From NCBI RefSeq assembly GCF_027887165.1, contig NC_077235.1, positions 8,439,799 to 8,503,798 of the forward strand: DNA of 64,000 nucleotides, given 5' to 3'. The DNA comes from Monodelphis domestica (taxonomy: Eukaryota; Chordata; Mammalia; Didelphimorphia; Didelphidae). Below the pieces are notes generated by a model. The model searched no databases, was not told the origin of the DNA, and saw only the letters and a program-made list of their open reading frames with translations. Within the stretch, counting starts at the first letter, position 1. Each line of letters begins with the position of its first letter. Made by a program: the position numbers and the translations under genes. Below are positions 10,530 through 22,044 of the stretch, piece after piece.

Positions 10530-11517
10530 TGTAAACCTTAAAATTTCTTAGACTTATGAATGTTGGAAATTTCCCCATTGGGAAATTTCATACTTGAAAA
10601 ATTTCTTACTGATAGTAAGAACTCTATTGGAATGTGAAACTCCTTGGCATGGGAGGATCCTTCTCCTCCCTACTTAAGACTACTTTAGGACAGAAACCTT
10701 TTGCTAAACAATGGAAAGGTCTTTGACCTATGCTTAAGCATAGAACAGGAAGTTCTTTGAGTCATGATTGATTTTAGAATTGATACAATAGAGATACTTG
10801 GAATGACAGAACCAGGTCTTGGAACTTACAATCTCCACCCTACTCAGAGTAACAGGATTTAGGAAGGGCTGCAGCAAAGATCAAGATTTAATTATTTGAG
10901 AATATGACCTTCAACAGACATGTGCAAAGGAAACAGACCTCTGGGCAGTCCTAGGTTAAGCTAGAGCCACCATTGGCACAGGGGAGACATCGACAGTGAT
11001 TGGTAGATGTGAAAACTGAGGGGAGGGGACTTAGATGGTTTCCTTAAAGATAGCGGGGTCTGAGGACAGGAGGAGGAGGTTTTGCTCTGAGAGGTTTTGC
11101 TCTGAAGGAGTATGAGAGGAGAGAGGTCCTGGAGGGAGAGCTCCTGGAGAGATCTGAGAGGAGGGCTTGCTCTGAAGGAGGCTGGAGGTGGAGGCCCCTG
11201 AGACTGTTTCTCCATTTTTGGTCACGTGAGTAATAGGGACTGATCTCTTTTCTTTGCCTCAGCTATCTAAGGGCTTGGGCCTTTGGCCCAGCCTAAGCAG
11301 AGGGGGTATTAAGCCCTATTCCCTTCTCTCCCCTTTCTCTCTCTCTCTCTCCCTCTCTCTCTCTATCTCTAATACCTTTCTTCCTCCTGTTTGTAATTAA
11401 AAACTCCATAAAAGGTTGACTGCTGACTTGAGTTTTCATTTAGGAATTACATAGCTGAATTCCTTGGTGACCTTAAATTAATATATATCAGTCTTTTAAA
11501 GTGATTTCCATATCACA
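10530..11517 (+). mobile_element. Solo ERV LTR with 4-bp target duplication
   Basis: The element starts TGTAAACC (10530) and ends ATCACA (11517), giving the TG...CA ends of a retroviral LTR. CCAT lies at 10526-10529 and again at 11518-11521, a 4-bp duplication as left by gamma-type integrases. It is 988 bases long. It is homologous over its length to the minus-strand LTR at 35382-36349, for example in AGTAATAGGGACTGATCTCTT and in the 3' part TTAAATTAATATATATCAGTC. No internal retroviral DNA remains, so it arose by LTR-LTR recombination. A fossil. Confidence 0.88.
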
Positions 11518-11521
11518 CCAT

Positions 11522-11956
11522 CCTTTAAGCCACCACGTCCACGAAGCTTTCCTTCTATCGGCTGATAATGGAACTTTCCCCCCAAACCTTATAAAATGGT
11601 TTGTGCTGTATTCCTTTGATGTATTGTTCAGGAACAATTTTGTTTTACTATTATCTGTGTGTGGCCTGCAGCACTGAGACAGTCGCCCCTTCCTCCTACA
11701 TCTGAGTAGCTAGAAGAACTAAATTACTAATGCCCGTTAAGACCATTGTAAGATGATGGGAAGAACCAGCTACTTGGGAAAGATTAAAGAAGGCAGAAAG
11801 GAGATGGGGCTATGAGGAAAGAGATGATAACTAGGAGAGAAGAGGATTGAGGAATTAGGGAGAGGGGAAATGTGTTTCCATAGTAAATGTCCTAAGAAAC
11901 AGGATAGGTTCACTGGAAGCCTCTGATATCAATAAAATAACATGTCTGAAGATAAA
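11522..11956. other. No gene seen
   Basis: Unassigned sequence with short frames only; no repeat that I recognise. Confidence 0.45.
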
Positions 11957-11982
11957 CATGTGTGTGTGTGTGTGTGTGTGTA
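11957..11982 (+). repeat. (TG)n microsatellite
   Basis: A short run of TG dinucleotides directly before the SINE at 11985. Confidence 0.9.
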
Positions 11983-11984
11983 TC

Positions 11985-12165
11985 AATACTTCCTAGTTGT
12001 GTGATCCTGGACAAGACATTTCACCTTGCTTGCCTCAGTTTCCTTACCTGTCAAATGAGCTGGAAAAGGAAATGGCAAACTATCCCAGTATCTTTGCCAA
12101 GAAAGTCCCAAATGGGGTCACAAAGAGTTGGCCATGACTGAAACGACTGAGCAACATGTATATTT
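11985..12165 (+). mobile_element. MAR1-like CORE-SINE
   Basis: The sequence runs CTAGTTGTGTGATCCTGGACAAG, TGCCTCAGTTTCCTTACCTG, GAGCTGGAAAAGGAAATGGCAAAC, CCAAATGGGGTCACAAAGAG and CATGACTGAAACGACTGAGCAAC. That is the layout of the marsupial MAR1 family: a MIR-type core plus a distinctive tail. The 5' part is missing or eroded. Confidence 0.82.
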
Positions 12166-12179
12166 TAATGTAAATGCAT

Positions 12180-12222
12180 ATGTTTGTATATATGTATGTA
12201 TGTATGTATGTATCTGTCTATC
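12180..12222 (+). repeat. (TATG)n microsatellite
   Basis: Tandem TATG units with flanking TCTG/TCTC variants. Confidence 0.85.
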
Positions 12223-12234
12223 TCTCTGTAGCAC

Positions 12235-14255
12235 CTGTTTCACAGGGTTGTAGAGAGGATCAAATGAGATCAATCATGTAGGTAAACCAGAAAGGTTACA
12301 CAATTATCAGTTGTGTGAGCTATTAGCAACCCTAGAATAGAGAGTACTATGGGTGAGTCTCCTGAAATGTCTACCTCACTTAGAATTTTTCTTCCTTTCA
12401 GAGGCTGTTTAGTGGGCCGCATGGGGGTCTAATAATTCTTCAGCCCTCTGGCAGAGGGCTGGCAGCCTCCCTGAATAGTTGCTCAGTATGATCTAAAAGA
12501 ATGACCCAAGTGAACTGACTTAGCTGAATGGGGTCGAGATACACCTCTTCCCCATTGTCTCTCCATAATGGCTGCATTCCTCTCCTGTGACGTTCCAAAG
12601 AGAACGGAAAATGAGAGTTTAGTTTCACTAGTAGTGACTTAAACTGGTTCTTGGTTTTTCCCATGAGGGCTACCTCTTTGATATTTGTCCCACAGAGTTC
12701 TCTCGAAGCCCTTTAATAGAAGGTATGAGGGAATAAATACATAGCCACATGCTTACACATAGATAGCATGCCATTAGTGGTAAGCCTGCTTTTAAAATGA
12801 TTAATAGAAAATGGCTGATCAAACAATGAATCATTGATCTGGAAATAGAACACGTGTCAACAATTCCAAATCCAGGGTGGAACAATTGATCCAAATGTGA
12901 AATGGAGCAGCCAGCACCATCCTCCAGCAGGATGTTTTCATCTCCTAGCAGCCTCCATCCTTCCATCATCCCTCTCGCTAATACTTCAGCAGTATCTTGG
13001 AGTGTATTTCCTCCCTCTCCTGCTGGCCACACCCCAGCTGAGATCCACCCTCAACTGTGATTCTCCTCTGCCCCCCCCTCCAAGTTCAAAAACTCCTAGT
13101 TATGGCTCTGCTCATCAAGCAACATCCAGAGAATATTTACTAGGTATTCAGCATTTGATGACAATATCATCACCATGTTTTATGCATGGAATGAAATGTG
13201 TACCTATCCAAGACCTCAATGGAGCAATCTAAAAGCTTTCACTCCACAGCTAATAAGGAACAAGGATACCTACATCTCAGCAAGGTCAACAACAACTCTT
13301 TGGGGCTGTTTGGAGGGAGACGACAGGTTAAAACAGAACAGCAAGCAAATCTGCTGAAAAGTGAAGAAATTCACCTGCACCTTTGGGACTGATGATTGAA
13401 CATTCTAGGAAATCGATTTTGTTTCTTTCTTCCTTTCAGTAAAAATTCCCTTTGTATTAATATGAACTGCATACTTGCAATGGAGAACCTTCGTTGCATT
13501 AAGGAGTGCCTTGTCTACACGTTGCCAGATTTCTGGTGATTGAGCCTAAAAGTGAGAAAATCTCAAGTTTACCTGGGCCCTTTCTGCCCTGAAAGAATTT
13601 CTGCCACCAAGAGGAGACAGGGAGGGGATTCATATATTCCACAGCCCCTGTGGGTTAATACCAAGGTAAAAAATTCGACAGCGGAGTATGAGAGTCAAAA
13701 TGAGCTGCCAGGACCAGCACATGGCAAAATTGGGAAGTCTTTTCAGTCTCCCCTTTTTTGTGTCTATGAATTCCATATCTGTTAAGTGATGGACTATCAG
13801 GAGAAGAAACATAACAATGGACATGGACAAAGTGGAGCTGGAGGGAAGGGATGTGCAACCAGAAGACTACAGAGAGAGAGAGGTAGAGGTCATACCGAGA
13901 CAAGCAAGCCAGTGACAGAAGGGGCCTAGAAAACAGAGGAGAAGGAAAGAAGCCTAGAAGTGAATTCAGTTCAGCAGGAATGATATGGAAGGCTGGGAAC
14001 TTCTGGCAAGCTAAATGATTCAGGAGACCACGTCAGGAAGGCTTCACAACATGGCCTAGAGAACTCAATGGAGGATTTCACAGGGGAACTATGAGAGAAT
14101 GACTGTAATTTAAAATATAGTTAGAAGAATGGAAGCAAAAAAAATTCAGATACTTGAATCGGACAAGGACATAACAGAGAAAGAGAACCACAAATCAATA
14201 TCTGCAATGACTCTCATGTGTAAGGGAAGGAGCATGGAGATCCAGAATCAAGGCC
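12235..14255. other. No firm gene; one unrecognised 74-codon minus-strand frame
   Basis: The first ~110 bases resemble a MIR 3' part (CACAGGGTTGTAGAGAGGATCAAATGAGATCA). A minus-strand ATG frame at 12664-12440 (MGKTKNQFKSLLVKLN...) is 74 codons long and has no recognised family. The rest shows no repeat or gene that I can support. Confidence 0.45.
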
Positions 14256-14261
14256 ATAAGG

Positions 14262-14520
14262 CCTTGTTGTTGTTGTTTGCTATGCCATTTTTCAGTTGTG
14301 CTCCACTCTATATCATCCTAATTGGGATTTTCTAGGCAAAGACACTAGAATAGTTTGCCATTTCTTACTCCAGCTCATTTTACAAATGAAGAAACTGAGG
14401 CAAACAGAATGAAACGACTTTCCCAAGGTCACAAAGCTAGTAAGTATCTGAGGCCAGATTTAAACTCACAAAGATGAGTCTCCCTGACTCCAAGCCTGGC
14501 ACTCTATCCACTGTGCCACA
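14262..14520 (-). mobile_element. MAR1-like CORE-SINE
   Basis: The + strand reads GTTGTTGTTGTTTGC, TTGGGATTTTCTAGGCAAAGA, TTTACAAATGAAGAAACTGAGG, GGTCACAAAGCTAGTAAGTA and GGCACTCTATCCACTGTGCCAC. This is the reverse complement of a nearly complete MAR1-like SINE, with the tRNA-derived head at the right end. Confidence 0.85.
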
Positions 14521-14732
14521 AAAGCAGATTTTGGTAACTGTTATATACCTGCAATTTATCTGACTACATATAGATTTGTCACCAGATGGCTAACAATGCC
14601 ATTAGGAAATAGTTCATTTGGTTTTATTTGCATCCAAAATCATTGTTCATTTGAAGTCTCCATGTGAGTATCTTTCCAGCTCCCTGGAAAGAAGGGTTTC
14701 TAAGGAGAACTATGAAGCAGAAGTTGCCTCTT

Positions 14733-14756
14733 CTTTCTTTTCTTTCTTTCTTTCCC
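14733..14756 (+). repeat. (TTTC)n microsatellite
   Basis: A short run of TTTCTTTC units in otherwise unassigned DNA. Confidence 0.8.
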
Positions 14757-14979
14757 CTTTCGCTTAAGCTCTTAGTTGGTTGCAGTGAAAGTGATGAGTT
14801 CACAAGCCTCTCCTTATCTGGACTCCCTCTCTGGGGTTTTCTCTGAACCATGGCATTTCAAGGAAGTGGGAAAAGGAAGGAAAATGAACAAAAATGCCTA
14901 GTTCGGAGAATTTAAGGAAATCCCTTGACACAATTGGACTGTGATATAAAATCCAGTATTACAATGTACACTGGAATTA

Positions 14980-15115
14980 GAGCAGTGGTTTCAAACTCAA
15001 AAAGAAATGGATCATGGAGCCGGATATTAACTCTGAAAACCACAAAATGGGTTCTGTTGTATTGTTATTTATTTTGTTAAATATTTTCCAATTATATTTG
15101 AATATGGTTCCTACC
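14980..15115 (+). mobile_element. hAT-type DNA transposon fragment
   Basis: It starts AGCAGTGGTTTCAAACTCAAA, a typical hAT terminal pattern (CAGTGGT-T-CAAA). It continues with AAAACCACAAAATGGGTTCTG and TGTTATTTATTTTGTTAAATATTTTCCAATTA, as in dispersed marsupial hAT elements. The right end is missing. The subfamily is not assigned. Confidence 0.5.
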
Positions 15116-15219
15116 TTACATGGGACCTTCCCACCCAAGAGAAGGCCAGGGATCTCTGACCTGAGACCCATCACTGAAATATGTACATGTTCCCCAGCTT
15201 TCCATGTAAGAGACACTGC

Positions 15220-15400
15220 TTTGTAGCTCAAAGCCATTTCTGCCTCCACCGTATTCTCAAAGATATCCCCTTCTCTCTGTTCCTGTAGCTCCCACATTAG
15301 TTGAATGTCTCATCACTTCTCTCCTAGATTATTGCACCAGCCTCCTAAGTAATGTCTGCTTCAATGATTGCCCCTCTCTATCCCATTCTGGTGTCAAAAT
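15220..15400 (+). mobile_element. L2 LINE 3' region remnant
   Basis: TTGAATGTCTCATCACTTCTCTCCTAGATTATTGCACCAGCCTCC resembles the L2 3' UTR motif 'gcctggactattgcaatagcctcc'. It is strongly decayed. Confidence 0.5.
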
Positions 15401-15955
15401 CTGGAAAGTCAGAAGCACAGCCTGGAAGGACTTAGCTAGCACCTCTTAACATCTAACGTAAAGGTCATGATTTCATCCTCTTACCTCTTAGTAGGCAACT
15501 GCCCAAGGGCTCGGGATTTGTGGGTTTGGATTGTTCCCAAGTCATTTCCATTATGCTTCTTGTTAATAAGCTGTAGAGTCATATTGTTCTTCCATATACT
15601 AACCATCTCTGACCCAGCTGTGGACTGAAAAGGGATGGAGGGGCTTCCAGTTATGAAATTTACCCGGTTCCTCTCCTCCCTGCTGTGAGATGTGCAGAAA
15701 GCAGTGCCAAACAGAAGAAAGGGGTTTTCCCAACACAGTCCCAAGTATGCACCCCAATTGTCTTGCACGCACGAATTGATTTATGGAATGATGCTGAGTG
15801 CTTGGCTTCACTGGGGCAAGTAAGTTAGGTTAGAGTAGACCACAGATGATGAATACCTATAATTGGAAATAATCAACAAAGGGAAGACATTAGAATTAAG
15901 GATGATTAGGACAGACTTACTGTGGCAGGTGAGAGTCTAACTGGGATCTGAAGGA
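15401..15955. other. No gene seen
   Basis: A 95-codon minus frame in this stretch lacks a recognisable family and looks like chance. No repeat named. Confidence 0.4.
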
Positions 15956-15959
15956 AACT

Positions 15960-16290
15960 AGGGAAGCCAGGAGGTGGCGTTGAGGAGAGAAAGCATTTCT
16001 GGCATGGGGACAACTAAGAGAAATGCCCAGAGAGGGATATGGAGGGCCATGTTCAAGGAATAGCAAGGAAGTCTGTGTTACTGGATTAAAGGATACAGAA
16101 AGCAGAGGAAGTTTCAGTAAGATGACTGGAAAGGTGGTAGAGGGTGAGAAACAGGCTATGAAGTGCGTTGAATGCCAAACAAAGGATTGTAGGTTTGATC
16201 CTAGAGGTGCTAGGGAGCCACTGGAGTAAACTGAGAAGGGAGAGTGACATGATCAGACCTAAACTTTAGGAAGATGACTTGGATGGGGGT
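15960..16290 (-). mobile_element. L2 LINE 3' region remnant, antisense
   Basis: GGGAGCCACTGGAG, GAGAGTGACATGATCAGACCT and AATGCCAAACAAAGGATTGTAGGTTTGATCC form the reverse complement of the L2 3' UTR. Similar blocks in the other orientation are at 22045 and 50640. Confidence 0.65.
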
Positions 16291-16339
16291 GGAAACTTAT
16301 AGCAGAACTAGCAGTCAATATAGTACATAGCTATTTGCA

Positions 16340-16456
16340 TGTTGTCTCCTGAATTAGGCTGTAACTTCCCTGAGAGAAGGAACTGTCTTTTGCCTCTCTT
16401 TGTATTCCCAGACCTTAACACAGTGCCTGGCCTATGTTTATTAACTGACTGACTAA
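16340..16456 (+). mobile_element. L2 3' terminus
   Basis: CCTGAGAGAAGGAACTGTCTTTTGCCTCTCTTTGTATTCCCAGACC then CACAGTGCCTGGCC and ATTAACTGACTGACTAAA match the end of L2. Confidence 0.75.
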
Positions 16457-16475
16457 ACAGTGGGTATTTTAAGGA

Positions 16476-16942
16476 TGTGAGAGACCGACGCTAGACCCTG
16501 GAACCAAAGGCCCCTTTCCCCTTTCCCTGATTAGCTCCCCTTCTCCTTCACCTGCTGGAACTCCAGAACAAAGCGGCTGTTCCACTCCATAGGGCACTGT
16601 TACTTTCCATGCTATGACCCGACAGGTCCATGATGGATTAATGTTCTGATCCTATACTGTCTGTACCACGTTAGGAACTATACAATCATGGGAACCATCT
16701 ACTTCCCACCCTGAAAAGCCAATGAGACAAGTCCCAGATTACCTAATATGAGAACAACACCCTACAAAAGATTGCCCCCTTCTCCACTGAGGTGGAGACC
16801 CCTAGCCATCTGCAGGTTGCAGGTTCCCCCTCTGCTCTCCTTTCCTCTCCCCTCTTTCCCATAATAAAGCTTTGCTATATTACTCAATCTCTCTGTCCCA
16901 TTTGCCTCAGGTCGGACCCCCTCTCATCCAGGTCTGACAACA
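16476..16942 (+). mobile_element. Solo ERV-type LTR
   Basis: It begins TGTGAGAGACC and ends near GGTCTGACAACA, with a polyadenylation-type AATAAAGCTTTGC near 16863. The last ~80 bases (TCGGACCCCCTCTCATCCAGG) look like the end of a gamma-type LTR. No retroviral interior is attached and no clean target duplication is seen, so the exact ends are approximate. An old fossil. Confidence 0.6.
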
Positions 16943-16944
16943 GA

Positions 16945-18025
16945 CATGTTTATAGGTAGTAGAGAATCAGCCAGTAGACAAGGAGTAACTGAAGATTAGT
17001 AAGAATATAGAGAATATAGAAGAGACAATCTGATGATGGAGAAAATTGGATAGAATGGGATCACTTATACATCTAGAAGGATTTGTCCTAACAAGGCCAA
17101 TGGCCACTTCTTCATTAGAGACAAGAGGTAAAGGAGGAGATAGCAACAGAAGGCATCTGAGTATTAGAATTGAGGAACAGAGGAGAAAAGGGAGTGATGG
17201 TGGGACAGGTAGAGCCAAGAAATAACAATGTGAAGCAAGGAACACTCTAATACCCCTACCATGATTAAAGAGTTAGAGGGTATGAATGACAGTTCAACCA
17301 GCCATGGAAAAGGCAAATGGTTAAACTGTGTCATCAGGAGGGAGCTAGATCTCAGTGAATGCAAGAAGGTGTTATTTGAAAAGAAGTTGGATGGAGCAAG
17401 AAAGGAAAATATTTTAGATGAAATCCAATGGCTGTCTCTAAGAGCATAGTGAAAGGGAATGGGTAGTTTCAGGGTGGGAGGTTAGGGACCTTGGGATGAG
17501 AGGGATGGGAATAAGGAAGTGGTCAAGAGCAGTGTTTGAATAATGGCAACCAAAGGCTCAGACTCACTGGCATAGGATGGGTAGGATGGTATGGGAAGCA
17601 TGTTAATCATTAAGGAATGGATTCAGGTAAGTGATAAATATCCACAGGAATTCATTCCTTGGCAGAGTGTCCTGGGCTGTCAGTAAAGCACTGTGCATAG
17701 GGGGAGGAGAGGCAGGCCCTGAAGAGCTATAGAGTACAGGCAGAACAGATTCGTTGACCCTGAATATGGCTGAAGGGGGTACTCTGGAAAGACTCTAGTC
17801 TTCAAGTTGGGTCAACCTTTAGTTCAGTAGGCTTCAAATTTGGACCCCAGTTCCTCTTTTTCCAGGAAGGGACTGCCTTTGATGTCCCTCTTCTCTTTCT
17901 CCCACTGCCACTACCCTGGTCATTGGCTTAATCAACACTTCATGTCAGCTCCACTCAATACAACAGTATGTCTGGCTCCACTAAGCACACTGCCTTCCAG
18001 ATACCAAATTCTGCAACTCATAAAA
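16945..18025. other. No gene seen
   Basis: Purine-rich unassigned DNA. Short frames on both strands show no family signature. Confidence 0.4.
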
Positions 18026-18029
18026 AGGT

Positions 18030-18425
18030 CTTTGCTTGCTCATGGTAGAATTTTTCTTGGAAAACAAACTAGCAGTATGAAGCAAAGTTACAGAAACAAT
18101 CATATCCTTTGATCTCATCAGTCCATTCTTAGGTATCTATTCTGAAAGCATTATCAAAAACAAACAATAAAGAGTTATCTGAGCCAAGTTTTTCTGAGCC
18201 ATGATCTGTAATCTTAAAAAATGGAAGCAATTTAAATGTTCAATGGTAGGAAATGGTAAAACAAATTGTGCTATTCCATCATAAATAAAAAAAAATTCCA
18301 TTGTAATGTAATGTCGTAATACAATGAAGGCCAAAAAGTGAGGGATAAAAAGAAATCTGGAAAGGCTTTTCTGAAAAAAAAAATACAAAAGGAAAAAAGT
18401 AGAACCAGAACAAAACAGTATGTAC
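18030..18425 (+). mobile_element. Old L1 ORF2 3' fragment
   Basis: The run CTTAAAAAATGGAAGCAATTTAAATGTTCAATGGTAGGAAATGGTAAAACAAATTGTG resembles the conserved L1 segment 'aactggaaacaacctaaatgtccatcaataggggaatggttaaataaattatgg'. Many indels; an old L1 lineage. Confidence 0.6.
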
Positions 18426-18449
18426 CATCCATGACCTAAGTAAGCACTG

Positions 18450-18690
18450 AGTACATTGATCATGCATTCTCTGTGATGACTAACAGTTATATACTTGGCA
18501 TACATCATCTCATTGGAGCCTCCCAACAACTAGTATCATCCTCTCTATAGAAATGAAGAAATCCAAGATTCGGTTCAGAAAGGTTAATGACTTGTCCACA
18601 GTCACTCAGCCAACGTGTCAGAAATGAGATTCAAATCTAGGTGTTTCCTCTCTCCTGCTCCAGTGCTCTAACCAATTTGCCATGCTGGGT
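18450..18690 (-). mobile_element. MIR-family SINE, antisense
   Basis: CATCATCTCATTGGAGCCTCCCAACAACTAG, GACTTGTCCACAGTCACTCAGCC, GAGATTCAAATCTAGG (B-box region in reverse) and TGCTCTAACCAATTTGCCATGCT give the reverse of a tRNA-type SINE. Confidence 0.7.
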
Positions 18691-18699
18691 GTCACATGG

Positions 18700-21170
18700 A
18701 GGGCTAAATCCTTACTTAACATACCAAGTACCCATTGTATATATGTCTAGCTTCTCCCACAGTAGTATGAGAATGAAAGCTAAAACACCCATCAAAAGTC
18801 TTTTCCCCAAGGAAAGAATAAAAGCCACTCATAAAACAGAGCTTGAAAAGTTGAGTGGAAGATCAATGTTGTCTAAAAGATGCTCAGACGCTGGAGTAAG
18901 AAATCATCACTATTCGTTCTCATGGCCCCCACCTGTCACCATCCATGAAGCCCTGGAGAAGGCAGCCCTTTGATTCCATTCGCTAGCTGCCAAACTGTCA
19001 ACACCTTGGGACAAGACAACCCTCTTTAGCTTCCTGCAAGGCTGAGTTCCTTGGCCACCTTCTGCTGTATGCCTCTCCTGAGCCCCCTAGTTGTTAGAAC
19101 TTGCTCACTTCTCAAATAATTACTCTTGCTTCTCAGATTACACATTCTATTCCCTCAGGGAGATGTGACACTGCACCAGGGACCAGCAGAATAGGAACTT
19201 AATGTTTGTTGGAGTGGACTGAACTGCATGACCTCCAGGAGCTAGGCCTTCTGGGGATGCATGGCCAACACCCTTCACATCAGAGAAATGCAGAAAGAAA
19301 GCCAGCTGGCTACCCATGAACCCTGAACTCAGACAAGTTCCTAAGGAAAGACCACTGGATGTGGAGCATAGCTCTGACACTTTGGGAGAGCCTCTCAGAG
19401 CATCTGCTTCCTGATCTAGAGGAGAGGGTTTGAAAAGCTGACCTCCAACTCTGATTGGATGAGCCTACAAAACAGCCCTGAGTCTGCCCTTGTTTAGGAA
19501 TCAGAAAGTTACAGCTTGACTGTGCCATGGAAAAAGCATGTCCAGTGGGATGGAGTCAGTGATGCTTTGATGTCAACTTCCAGTCTATGGAGAAGCCAGA
19601 GAATGACAAAACCGGTTCCTCTTTTGTTCCAGTTATATTCAATGAGGAGTCTTCCATTTGACTTAAACTAGGTCAGTTCAAAGTCTGAGCATTTAATTTC
19701 TTCTTCTCCGGCAATTAACATAACTTATTAATAAGGCTTGTATTTGAAAAGGGTTTTAACAAAATGTCAACTGCATCCCTATTCCATCAAGATAAGGGCT
19801 ATATTTAGCTGGTTCTAATTAAAAATAGCTCAAATGCTGCTTGGTAAGAGGAAGAAGAATGTGTTCGATCCATGATGCCTTTCAAGAAACTCTGACATTT
19901 TTGTTCCTTTGGTGTAATGAATGGCTTGGATAAATAAGGCTTCATTTTGTCTGCAATGTACCAAGTATCTAGAATGGGTTATTGAACCTTGTGGATGTGG
20001 CAGGTTAGCTGGCCTCACGTGCAGGAAATGTTAGCCACACAGAAGGCTCCTGGTCACTTGCGTTGTTATTTACTGGTGCCCTTCCCCAATAATACAATTG
20101 CTTTTGGCTTGCTCTGCTCTGCTCGTGAGGCACAACCGAGACTCCTGAAATGAATAGGGAGCTGTACATCAGTCAGTTTGATGTATGACCACTGCCACTG
20201 GCCCAAATCCATACGGTAAACAGATAAAGGTCTCAGTCAATCAGACTGATGAGGGAAGGGATGTCTAGCCCACTCCTTTCTGCCTTCCAGGGCTACTGGG
20301 AGAGAAATGCTTTGTAAACTTTAGTGCACTCTAGACAGAGGACAGGCCTGAGAAAAGCCGAGGAGACTGTAGCTTCATCTTGAGGCCCATGAACAGGACT
20401 CAGGAAAACTTCAACCTCCCTTTCCCAATTTCTACCCTCAAGTTTCTGCTTGTTCAGAAGAGAAGGGTCTTGCTGATAACAAAAAAGGTCTTTGTCCCTT
20501 CCACTGAGGTATACCTGAAAGGGGGCCCCAGGGAGATCTCCCAAGGCAGAACAAAGCAGGGGTATTCCTTAGCTAGCTGTGCAGCAGAAATGGGATTTCT
20601 CAAATCCAGAGAAGACAGGTCCTGGAAATAACCCTAATACTACTGGGAAATTGGCACTCCTGCCCTGCTTCACACCTACGTAGTGTTCTTCCCACCCCAC
20701 CTCCACTCAGAGGAAGGGAGTGGGGGAAATCTCAGCTGATCCAGAAACAGAAAAATGTCCTTTTTTCTGATTAGTACATTGATGATCCTATTGGGTAGGT
20801 AGTTTGGCAATTGGGAAACATATGGGATTTCTCTGAAACTGAATGAAAGGGATACAGCTAGGACCCACTTCTCATCCACTGAAGCACAGATACTATTGTT
20901 CAGTATTCAGGACAGTTCTGCATTTAAGGAATCCCATCAATAATAATAATAACAACAATAATACTGTTCAACAGTTCTTAAAACTTCCCAGTTAGTTACC
21001 AGAAAGAATCAAGGGGATTCTTGACCTTTTTTTGTCTTGGATCCTGTTGGCAGCCTGGTAGAAACTGTCAACCTCTTCTCCTAATATTGATATGATTATT
21101 TAAATAATTTTAGGTAATTATATCACAATAGGAGCATAGAACTCATTATCTTCCCTCCCTCACCTTCCCT
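18700..21170. other. Repeat-poor stretch without coding genes
   Basis: I see no recognised transposon over about 2.4 kb, which is unusual in this window. A pair of MEF2-like sites lies at 19799-19828. A (TAATAA)n-like run lies near 20938-20960. Open frames here are short and unrelated to families I know. Confidence 0.5.
19768..19828 (+). promoter_or_regulatory. Candidate MEF2 site pair with E-box
   Basis: CTATATTTAG (19799-19808) and TTAAAAATAG (19819-19828) both fit the MEF2 consensus YTAWWWWTAR and lie 20 bases apart. An E-box CAACTG is at 19768-19773. The surrounding DNA has no visible repeat. AT-rich motifs arise by chance, so this is only a candidate. Confidence 0.3.
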
Positions 21171-21175
21171 ATTAC

Positions 21176-21829
21176 TTTTTTTTAGAACAACTTAAATTTT
21201 TAATCTGTTCTTTACAGTTTTACCTAGCCCATTTTTGATGAAGAAAACTGTAAAAAGTTAGTAACTGCCACAAGTTAACACCAGGAGGTGGCACCTGTCA
21301 ATTTCCCCAAAACGTCCTGGTTGCAGGGTGTTGGAAATGCACTGCTCCCACTGGTTGGAATCAATCACAGAAGATTTAGTCCACGGGTCACTTTTCCCCA
21401 TATGTTTTTGTAAACTCTTCAGTGTTCTTACAGAATTTTTAGTATTCTTCGGCTAGCTCAGCCCAAACGGGGTGCTCAGGCTGGGGGTCATTCAGCAGTG
21501 CTATGAGGGACTAGATGACTTGGCCAGTTTTGGTTGCTGGTTTCCAGTTTTCAGCACTGATTACTGGCAGACAAACCTGCCCCTTTTCATCCATATTCGG
21601 GTGGTAAATCTTTGTTTTAAATATAATCTTGGGTGGTTTGAATGGATACTCTGATTGGAACAGTGATTTCAATTCTGAAGGCTCCCTTGTCATATGGAGG
21701 GTTGTTAGGAATGATGAGTCCTTGCCAAGTCAATAAATTAGTTTCACCAACCTGGATGTTATGGAAGTTTTTCATCCCACACTCGTGGATTTCTTCCAGC
21801 TCCTTCAAGAGCCTCCTTCTGGCTGCCAT
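21176..21829 (-). pseudogene. UBE2L3 (pseudogene): Processed pseudogene of UBE2L3 (ubiquitin-conjugating enzyme)
   Basis: UBE2L3 is the E2 enzyme that passes ubiquitin to HECT and RBR ligases. The minus strand from 21829 reads [44 protein letters not shown], then in another frame [36 protein letters not shown] and SLIALLNDPQPEHP, ending at 21376. All exons are joined with no intron. A frameshift lies near 21650, and in-frame stops follow QVI, EEY and GEK. The active-site Cys (VCLPV) and the Phe of PFKPPK remain. The coding part is about 454 bases against 465 for 154 codons. A T8 run at 21176-21183 is the poly(A) tail, about 190 bases past the stop. Upstream sequence to about 21920 may be 5' UTR. 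The copy is dead. Confidence 0.93.
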
Positions 21830-22044
21830 CTTGGGTCTGGTGCTGCTGCTGTCCAACAATGCATTGCAGCTGCTGGCTGACCTGAGCCCCTGCACTTCCT
21901 GCAGCTCACACATGCGCCAGAGAGTTGAGGGGGCGGGGCTGAGCCAGGAACAGTTGGGGGAGAGGGAGAGAAGGAGAGGGGGTTCAAGGAGAGAGGAAAG
22001 AAGGGAACACCCTATCTGTTACTGCTGAAGGCCACACCATCCTT

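Noticed and set aside
11985-12165. Possible tRNA gene in SINE heads (also 51258, 63005, 49700)
   Set aside because: A and B boxes belong to tRNA-derived SINEs; no full cloverleaf is present.
15481-15811. 95- and 70-codon minus frames
   Set aside because: Overlapping frames of the same stretch with no motif or homolog; chance is enough.
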